Shown here piece after piece: positions 57,865 to 64,000 of a stretch of 64,000 nt of DNA. Source of the DNA: CAYTGR01 sp964437445 (GTDB taxonomy: Bacteria > Chloroflexota > Anaerolineae > B4-G1 > SLSP01); contig CAYTGR010000009.1 in NCBI GenBank assembly GCA_964437445.1, forward strand, positions 1-64,000. The letters are read 5' to 3'. Position numbers and translations under genes: made by a program. The notes beneath the pieces are model-generated. The model made no database searches. It had not been told where the DNA came from and saw only the letters and a program-made list of their open reading frames with translations. How positions within the stretch are numbered: the first letter of the stretch is position 1; each line of letters begins with the position of its first letter.

Positions 57865-60383
57865 CTATGGATTGCCCGGCCGCTCCGGCCGCACTGTGAG
57901 GGTGCGCCCGTCAGAAATGACCGTCACCGCCCCGTGTTGATCGGTACGATAAACCGGCTTATCCATGACCCGCGCCAACACGACCGTGGCCGGATCCCCG
58001 GCCGGGTTATCCGCCCCCACCGTGATGATCACCTGCTCTGGAGCCACTGCCTGCAAAAAAGCCGGGGTAGATGAAGTCTTCGTCCCGTGACGGGGCAGTG
58101 CCAGGACGGTACTCCGCAACGCCGTCGCCTCACGTTGCACGAGAGCCGTTTCCACCACCGTAGTGGCCGCGCCGGGAAGCAAAATGGAGGTCGCGCCATA
58201 TTCCAGCCGCAACACCAGCGGGCCGGGAGACTCTGCGGCGGCGGGCCAGAAGACGTGCAGCGTCACACCCTGATCCAGCGGCCAGGCGGCCCCGGCCCAC
58301 AGTACCCCCACCGTCCCCGGTGGGCGCGCCGCCAGCAACTCGCTCCACCGCGCGTAGAAGTCACTGCCGCCACTCTCCGGCGCAGTGAGCACCCAATCCA
58401 CCGTGTAACGTTCCAGCACTGGGACCAGGCCGGCCACCCGCTCCGACTGCGGCGCGGTCAGGATCACCAGGTCCAGCCGGCGATCCCAGAACGGCATGAC
58501 CNNNNNNNNNNNNNNNNNNNNNNNNNNNNNNNNNNNNNNNNNNNNNNNNNNNNNNNNNNNNNNNNNNNNNNNNNNNNNNNNNNNNNNNNNNNNNNNNNNN
58601 NCTGCGGCGCGGTCAGGATCACCAGGTCCAGCCGGCGATCCCAGAACGGCATGACCCGGCCCAAGGCCGTCAGCAACCGGGCCGGATCAGGTCCGCCATC
58701 AATCAACACCTGATGACCGGTGGGGGTCTGGATAAAGATGGCATCCCCCTGGCCGACATCCAGGAAAGTACAGTGCAGCCGGCCATCGGGGAGCGTGGTC
58801 ACGTAGAACCCCGCCAGCACCACCAGCGCCAGCCCGCCGGCTGCCTGCCAGGTCGCCACGCGGCGCACCCCCGCCCAGACCTGCTGCCGCCGCTCGCGCG
58901 TTGTGGACCACCAGCCGGTGGCGGCCGCCAGTAGCGCGTAATAACCCCACACCAGGAGCGGCCCGGCCTGCTGGATCGGCACTGAGGCGTTAGGCCAGCG
59001 GGCCGTCCACTGCACGACCTGAATCGTATAGTGGAGGAAAACCCAGGCAATGGCGCTCAGGAATTGACCAGCGGGCAACCAGAGCAGCCCGGCAATCAAG
59101 GCCAGCCCACCCCAGATCATGACAAAAGGCTGCACCGGCAGGATCAGCAGGTTGGTCAACAACGTCACCACCGACAGCCGGTGGAACAGCGCCACCAGGA
59201 TCGGCGTCGTGGTCACCTGGGCCGCTAACGTGACAATCAAAGCATCGCTGAGCCAGCCGACGATCCGCTCGGCCCGGGCCGGGTCGGTCAACCGCGTCAG
59301 GACGCGGCGGAACCCCTGGGTCAGCGGCTCGGTGTACAGGATCAAGCCGGCGGTCGCCGCCACGCTGAGCTGAAAGCCGCCGTCCCACAACGTCCAGGGA
59401 TTGGCCGCCAGCATGACCAGCGCCGCCGTGGCCAGCGAGGTCGGCCCGTGGACCCGGCGCTCCTCGCGGCGTGCCAGGATCGCCACGCTGCCCATGAGCG
59501 CGGCGCGGACCACCGCTGCGCCAGCCCCGACCAGCGCCGTGTAGAGCCAGATGCCGGCCAGCGCTACCGGCGCTTCCCAGCGCCGGCCGACCAGCCGGTG
59601 CGCCAGCGCCAGGAAAATCCCGGCCACAATCGTCAGGTTGAAGCCGGAGATGGCGACAATGTGGCTGGTCCCGGTGGTGGCAAACGCTTCGGTAACCGCG
59701 GCCGGGATGCCGCTTTCCACGCCCAGCAGGATGCCAGACAGGAGCGAGGCCTCGGGCTCAGGCAGCATCGTCAAGACCACCGCCAGGGCCCGCGCTTTGA
59801 AACGGTAGAGCGCTTCCCATAGCCGGCTGGCCTGGTGCCCGGCCAGTACCGTCACCTCGGCCTGGCGGACCACCGCATGGATGCCGCGCTGGGCCAGGTA
59901 GGCCCGATAATCAAAGTCCTGCAGCACCGGCGGCTCCTCCAGCCGCCCCACCACCTGGATGCGATCTCCGTAATCCGCCGCCGTGTAAACAGGAATCTGC
60001 ACCAGCACCCGGCCCTGCACGGGGCGCGTGAGCACATCCGAGGCGGCCAGTTGTTCGGCCGCCACGCGCAGGTAAGTGGTTCGGGGCCGCCGGTCGGGTT
60101 CGCCTGTCACCACCCCGGTGAGCGTGACGGTTCTACCGTTAGCGTAATAAGCGGCCTGGTCCGGTCCCAGGGCCGGCTGCGCTATCACCAGCCGCCCGGC
60201 GCCCAGGAGCAGTCCAGCCAGCGCCCAGAGCACCCGCCGGCACCACCACGCCTGGCGCCAGCCATAGAAAAGCACCAGCGCCACGGGAAGCGTCAGCAAA
60301 AACCAGACCGGGGAAAACAAAGCGGCCTGGGCCAGCACAATGCCGACAGCCCAGGCCGCTGCGAACACAACTAAAGGTGTCAT
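57865..60383 (-). CDS. comEC: ComEC/Rec2 family DNA uptake channel (interrupted only by the scaffold gap)
   Basis: The start side (60383 to about 58602) encodes an N-terminal hydrophobic part, an OB-like DUF4131 region and the Competence domain (GTSHIVAISGFNLTIVAGIF, GAGAAVVRAALMGS, FQLSVAATAGLI). It then reaches the metallo-beta-lactamase-like domain (LDVGQGDAIFIQTP, VLIDGG). The end side (58446 to 57865) continues that domain with LPRHGTKTSS. Both edges of the N run carry the same 55 bases. Dropping one copy plus the N run (155 bases) restores a single frame of 787 residues, the usual ComEC length. It would import single-stranded DNA across the membrane. Confidence 0.9.
58502..58601. other. 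Scaffold gap of 100 N with duplicated flanks
   Basis: Exactly 100 N. The 55 bases before it (58447-58501) are identical to the 55 bases after it (58602-58656), so two contigs overlap here and were joined with a placeholder instead of merged. No real sequence is missing if the overlap is true. Confidence 0.95.
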
Positions 60384-60417
60384 GAGGCCAGCTCTTAGCG
60401 CGAGGCCCGCCGGATCG

Positions 60418-61290
60418 CTATCCCACCAATGCCTCGCTCAGGGAACGGATGTCGTAGAAGGGCCCATCGGCCGGGGTGACCCGCTGGAAACGTAGCCGGG
60501 CCAGCGGCACCTTCTCTTCGCCGATCACAATGTAACCACGCTCGCGCTCGCGGAAATCGTAATGCGATCCTACCTCTTGTTCAAATTGGCGGAGCACCTC
60601 CGTTTCCAACTCGGGCACGCGGTCCTGTTCAGTGACCACAATGAAGTCATCCTTGCCACCATAGCCCAAGAAATCGTCCTTCACCGTATCCCGGCTGAGC
60701 GCCTCAGCCAGAAGGTGAGTCACACCGCGCAGGAGCTCTTCGGCCGCCATGAAACCGTGCAACTCCCGGAAAGGGTTGATGTAGAGCACCCGCACCCGCA
60801 ACAGCGCCCAGGAACCCTCCGGGGCTTTGAGCAGCTGGCGTAGCTGGTCCTGGATCAGTTCGCCGGCGGGCAGTCCGGTGACCGGGTCCGTGCGATTGGA
60901 GGTGTTGGCCCGCCGGAGGGCATTGCGAACACGCAGCGCCAGCTCGTCGGGGTCATACGGCGACGGGACAAAGTCGTTGGCCCCTACCTCCAACCCACTC
61001 AGGCGCTCCCCGCGCTCGTTGCGGTCAGCCAGGAGCAGTAGATAGATGTGCCTGGTCCGGCTGTGACCACGTAGTCGCGCCACCACCTGGGCGCCGGGCA
61101 TATCCGGCAACGTGGTACTGATCACCACCCCTTGCGGCAACAGTCGGGCCGCCAGGTCTATCCCGGCCGCCCCGGTTTCGGCCTCCGTCACCGCAATATC
61201 AATCGCCTCCATGTGCTCCCGCAGCAAGGCGCGGTTCCCGGCATCATCTTCAATCACCAACACCCGGCCTTCCACTTTTCGGCTTTCCAC
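60418..61290 (-). CDS. Degenerate receiver plus degenerate GGDEF-like protein
   Basis: The protein has 290 residues. The receiver (about 8-125) starts RVLVIEDDAGN, but where the phospho-Asp belongs it reads GVVISTTLPDMPG, with Ser in place of Asp. The Lys position (KP/KG) reads VPSPYDP, so it is also lost. The second half (about 135-285) has the diguanylate-cyclase outline (DPVTGLPAGELIQDQL, VLYINPFRELHG), but the signature is GKDDF rather than GGDEF. Both domains probably bind rather than react. The start is GTG after GGGAGGTGTGAAAG. It lies between the KAP-FGE gene (upstream) and comEC (34 bases downstream). Confidence 0.8.
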   Translation of the reverse strand: MESRKVEGRVLVIEDDAGNRALLREHMEAIDIAVTEAETGAAGIDLAARLLPQGVVISTTLPDMPGAQVVARLRGHSRTRHIYLLLLADRNERGERLSGLEVGANDFVPSPYDPDELALRVRNALRRANTSNRTDPVTGLPAGELIQDQLRQLLKAPEGSWALLRVRVLYINPFRELHGFMAAEELLRGVTHLLAEALSRDTVKDDFLGYGGKDDFIVVTEQDRVPELETEVLRQFEQEVGSHYDFRERERGYIVIGEEKVPLARLRFQRVTPADGPFYDIRSLSEALVG

Positions 61291-61338
61291 CTTTCACACC
61301 TCCCGCCGACTCCGACTCATCAGAAGATGATCAGCTCT

Positions 61339-63609
61339 TTATAGTTGTGAATCATCATCATTATAGGGGTGAAAACCACCAGCGTCAAGTGCAGCCGCTT
61401 GTGCTGAGCCGGGAATCGCAAAAGCAACGCGAAATCCAATGCAGTTGGAACGATTTTCAGGACGGCTACGTTCCCGGATAAAAGTGCGGGCCGCCTCCAG
61501 CGGGAAATTCCAGGCGCCCCCCCGGATCACTTTAGTCCCCGGTGTGAAGTCGCTCTCGGTCCATTCCCAAATGTTGCCAGCCACGTCCAACAAGCCGTAA
61601 GGGCTGACCCCTTCCAGGTAGATGCCGACCGGCGTGACGCTGCCGATACCGCTCTCTCGGGTATTGGCATATGCCGGATCGGCCGTTTCGCCCCAGGGGA
61701 AAGTGCGCCCGTTGTCGCCCCGGGCGGCGCGTTCCCACTCCTCCTCCGTCGGCAGCCGCCCCCCCACCCAGAGGCAGTAGGCCTGAGCTTCTTCCCAGGT
61801 CACCAGCGTGACCGGCATATTATCCCGGCCTTCCGGATAGCCTCGCTGCTCTGGATCCCAGTTGTAAGGGCGGGCCCAATCCTCATTCACATAAGGAACA
61901 GGGATTTGGGGATGCGCCTGGATAAAGCGAGCGTATTGAGCGTTGGTCACCAGATAACGGCCGATCCGATAGCCGCGCAGGTAACGGGGGCGGGCCTGTT
62001 CCCCATAGAGGAATTCGCCGCCGGGGATTTCCACGACCGCTTCAAAGTCGCGGGGGTCTCCCAGATAACCCAGCGCCCGGGCCGCCGAGATCCGCTGGCG
62101 CAACGGCGCGGCCCGCTCACCGGTAACGAGCAACGCCAACGCGGCGGCATACTTGCGGCTGGCCCCCTGCTGCCGTACCACCCCCACTCCGGCTCGGATG
62201 CGAGTCAGATCGTTGCTGCACAAGTCATCCCAGAGCCGCTGGAAGGGGTCACTCTCCCCCAACGCTTCCTGGCCGGTGGAAAGTGTCAGGTGCAGGTAAG
62301 CGCCAATCTGAACGGTGGTAAGGCTGGCAAACAGCGTTCCGATCCGCAGCATCCGCATGAGTGGGCGCAGGCTACTATATTTAGCCACCAACGGCGGCGC
62401 CTCGGTCCCGGCCAGCGTGGGCAATTCCTCCTCCCGGTTGACGGCCCGCACTTCCAACTCCTGGATCAGGTTAGGATATTCCAGTAAATCATGGTAGAGC
62501 TCGCGGTAACGGGCCTGAATCACCACCATCTTGGCCAGCAACGTGAGATCCAACGGCTCCATCGTGCCGCGCGAGAGACGATGCACCGCCAGCTCCTGCA
62601 AGAGGCGGAAAATGTTGAGCACGCGCTTGATCATCCGGGGATTGGGCGCCAGTCCGGCGGCGAAAACGCGCCGCACATCGCGCGGCAGGTCCGGGGCCAC
62701 TTCGGCCACAAAGCGCCCCATCTGCTGCACCTCCAGGGGCGGCAGATAAAAGGGTAACTGGACCAGCTTCTCTAAATAACTCTGGCCGGCCCCGTGCTGC
62801 TGCTCACCGTAGCGACCGCGCACCACGCTCTCCACCCGCTCCTGATCGGCCGCCAGGAAAAAAGCGCAGCCGGGCACATCCAGGAAGAGTTTGATCGTCT
62901 CCAGCACCTCCAACGCCCGGTCAGGCAGGCAGCGATCCAGGTCATCCACAAAGATCACCAGCAGCCCATTGCGGTCCGTGACATACTTTTTGACCAGCTG
63001 CGCAAAGCCCGACTGAAATTCCTCCAACAAGGTCAGCTGGCGGCGATAGATCTGCACCTCCGCGTGGGTGAAGGCCTTGGCCAGGTCTTCCAACGTTTTC
63101 GTCTGACTGTCCGCCACTTTGAGCAGTTCCAGCAACGTCGTAGGAGAGGGGACCAGCGAAAGGCTCAAGCGCAAGAGGCCCTTGCCCAGCTGCGGCCAAT
63201 CAATTTGCAGCGCCCCCCGCTCCTTACGGTTCACGTCGGTGTAGAGACGGGCCGCCCAATCCTCTATCTGACGCAAATCCTCCGGTGCCAGGTCCAGGGT
63301 CTTGAGCTCCTCCAGCACACGCAGCAACAGCGAGCGCCACATCGCGCCCTGATCGCGCTCGTACTGCCAGGCGTTGAACCAGATGATCCGGGCCAGCCGG
63401 TGGCCGGCCGTGCGCCGCCCGGTCAAGCTGGCAGCGATCAGCCGCATCAGACTGGTCTTGCCGTACCCCCAGGGGCCGAAAATGCCGATCGTCAACGGGG
63501 TGCTACCGGTGAGGACAATGCGACTGAGCGCCTCGGCGTAATCGGCGAAGTCAAAGCGGTCCTGCTCGGTCGTCAAAATGGGTTGGTCGTTCCAGTAAGA
63601 TGGCTCCAT
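61339..63609 (-). CDS. KAP family P-loop NTPase fused to FGE-sulfatase-like domain
   Basis: The 756-residue protein starts at the ATG after AAGGAGTTGATGCT. The KAP NTPase occupies about 1-420, with Walker A IFGPWGYGKTS (43-53) and Walker B LLVIFVDDLDRC (near 222), followed by AFFLAADQERVE. A helical repeat-like linker (about 420-520) is next. The C-terminal domain (about 525-745) is a formylglycine-generating-enzyme/C-lectin fold: PGGEFLYG, YLVTNAQYARFI, MPVTLVTWEEAQAYCLW, RLPTEEEWERAARG, GNIWEWTESDF and VIRGGAWNF. KAP NTPases often gate membrane-linked or conflict complexes. The FGE part may bind protein or glycan ligands rather than modify sulfatases. No reverse transcriptase of a diversity-generating element is near. 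Confidence 0.88.
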   Translation of the reverse strand: MEPSYWNDQPILTTEQDRFDFADYAEALSRIVLTGSTPLTIGIFGPWGYGKTSLMRLIAASLTGRRTAGHRLARIIWFNAWQYERDQGAMWRSLLLRVLEELKTLDLAPEDLRQIEDWAARLYTDVNRKERGALQIDWPQLGKGLLRLSLSLVPSPTTLLELLKVADSQTKTLEDLAKAFTHAEVQIYRRQLTLLEEFQSGFAQLVKKYVTDRNGLLVIFVDDLDRCLPDRALEVLETIKLFLDVPGCAFFLAADQERVESVVRGRYGEQQHGAGQSYLEKLVQLPFYLPPLEVQQMGRFVAEVAPDLPRDVRRVFAAGLAPNPRMIKRVLNIFRLLQELAVHRLSRGTMEPLDLTLLAKMVVIQARYRELYHDLLEYPNLIQELEVRAVNREEELPTLAGTEAPPLVAKYSSLRPLMRMLRIGTLFASLTTVQIGAYLHLTLSTGQEALGESDPFQRLWDDLCSNDLTRIRAGVGVVRQQGASRKYAAALALLVTGERAAPLRQRISAARALGYLGDPRDFEAVVEIPGGEFLYGEQARPRYLRGYRIGRYLVTNAQYARFIQAHPQIPVPYVNEDWARPYNWDPEQRGYPEGRDNMPVTLVTWEEAQAYCLWVGGRLPTEEEWERAARGDNGRTFPWGETADPAYANTRESGIGSVTPVGIYLEGVSPYGLLDVAGNIWEWTESDFTPGTKVIRGGAWNFPLEAARTFIRERSRPENRSNCIGFRVAFAIPGSAQAAALDAGGFHPYNDDDSQL

Positions 63610-63714
63610 AGCATCAACTCCTTGTCTGTCGCGTTGGCAATTATAACTGATTTTATCCGGCGGCACAATTGCAAAGAAAAGGCCGTATCCCCACCACCCA
63701 CCTGAGCCATGGCG

Positions 63715-63756
63715 CAAAAACGCGCCGCTCCCCAGGATCGTGAATTGGGGAGCGGC
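63715..63756 (-). terminator. Terminator downstream of the superoxide dismutase gene
   Basis: Read leftward, a 10-bp stem (GCCGCTCCCC / GGGGAGCGGC) with a 13-base loop is followed by GCGCGTTTTTG. It lies about 30 bases after the dismutase stop codon. Confidence 0.8.
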
Positions 63757-63786
63757 GGGATGGATCACCCGTGCGGCGAGGGCCGC

Positions 63787-64000
63787 TTACTTTTTGTGGG
63801 TCGCAAAGAGATGGGCCACGTAAGGCCAGTTGACCACGTTCCACCAGTTAGTGATGTACTCCGCCCGGCGGTTCTGGTACTTGAGATAATAAGCGTGCTC
63901 CCAGACATCTATCCCCAAGATGGGCCAATCGCCACGGGAATAGGGACTATCTTGATTCGGGAGGCTGTAAAGGTCCAGCCGGCCATCGGGCTTGATCACC
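63787..64000 (-). CDS. Fe/Mn superoxide dismutase, C-terminal part (cut by window edge)
   Basis: The visible 70 residues hold the C-terminal domain landmarks. DVWEHAYYLKYQNRRAEYI contains the metal-binding Asp and His (DVWEHAYY). WWNVVNWPYVAHLF follows. The N-terminal metal ligands and start lie beyond position 64000. The enzyme converts superoxide to hydrogen peroxide and oxygen in the cytoplasm. The metal (iron or manganese) cannot be told from this fragment. A terminator follows the gene, so it is not co-transcribed with the KAP-FGE gene. Confidence 0.92.
   Translation of the reverse strand, partial: VIKPDGRLDLYSLPNQDSPYSRGDWPILGIDVWEHAYYLKYQNRRAEYITNWWNVVNWPYVAHLFATHKK

Noticed and set aside
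58087..58713. Rightward open frame running through the N run
   Set aside because: It depends on unknown bases and lies opposite comEC.
61339..63609. Diversity-generating retroelement at the KAP-FGE gene
   Set aside because: The FGE-like C-terminus raised the idea, but no reverse transcriptase, accessory gene or template repeat is visible in this window.

Overview
The window looks like a chromosomal segment of a GC-rich bacterium, most likely a member of the Chloroflexota (Anaerolineae-like). This is an inference from several traits seen together: proline/threonine-rich lipoprotein linkers, a serine hydroxymethyltransferase fused to a glycine-cleavage T protein, many multi-GAF histidine kinases, a LacI regulator with CelR-type operators, and numerous dispersed palindromic intergenic repeats. 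No rRNA, tRNA, CRISPR array, phage genes or transposase gene was recognised. A run of 100 N at 58502-58601 shows that the sequence is a scaffold from a draft assembly.

Layout. 1-6000: radC; a leftward cluster of three very small genes with its own promoter and terminator; an isoleucine T-box riboswitch; a leftward vapB antitoxin with a deleted vapC toxin remnant; then ileS, whose frame contains an expanded heptanucleotide repeat. 6000-18034: a same-strand cluster of two membrane SPFH-like proteins, a membrane TPR protein with a cyclic-nucleotide-binding-like N-terminus, a small signal-peptide/C-tail protein, a giant transmembrane beta-propeller/winged-helix/NTPase protein and an NTPase-CHAT protease. 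It ends against a convergent sortase. This is the best candidate for an undescribed system. 18252-32003: SHMT-GcvT fusion, a DASS/SLC13 permease with RCK_C-like regions, glycosyltransferase, rnhB, DUF1294 protein, ClpC, rhamnose-type sugar genes (rmlD and a GT2), patatin phospholipase and FmdB-type zinc ribbon.

32116-43591: a lipoprotein lytic transglycosylase, ridA, then a sugar regulon. The regulon has a GH130 phosphorylase divergent from a LacI-family regulator, followed by a family 5 solute-binding protein and a two-permease/two-ATPase ABC importer. Three palindromic operators matching the CelR box lie around the regulator. The likely logic is import of beta-linked oligosaccharides, cytoplasmic phosphorolysis, and induction when LacI is released.

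43624-64000: everything reads leftward. There are two GT-C membrane glycosyltransferases, a signalling block (GAF-GAF-kinase-receiver, single receiver, receiver-GAF-kinase, a 1618-residue six-GAF sensor kinase and a family 3 solute-binding lipoprotein without permease), comEC (intact once the scaffold gap is collapsed), a degenerate receiver-GGDEF protein, a KAP NTPase fused to a formylglycine-generating-enzyme-like domain, and the 3-prime part of a Fe/Mn superoxide dismutase gene cut by the window edge.

Intergenic DNA is rich in a dispersed repeat (family A, GC palindromes ending in a Shine-Dalgarno-bearing tail), a companion repeat (family B, GGCGTTCACCAGC-type) and a third (family C, GTGAGCAG-type). 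One family A copy is interrupted by a small inverted-repeat element resembling a MITE.
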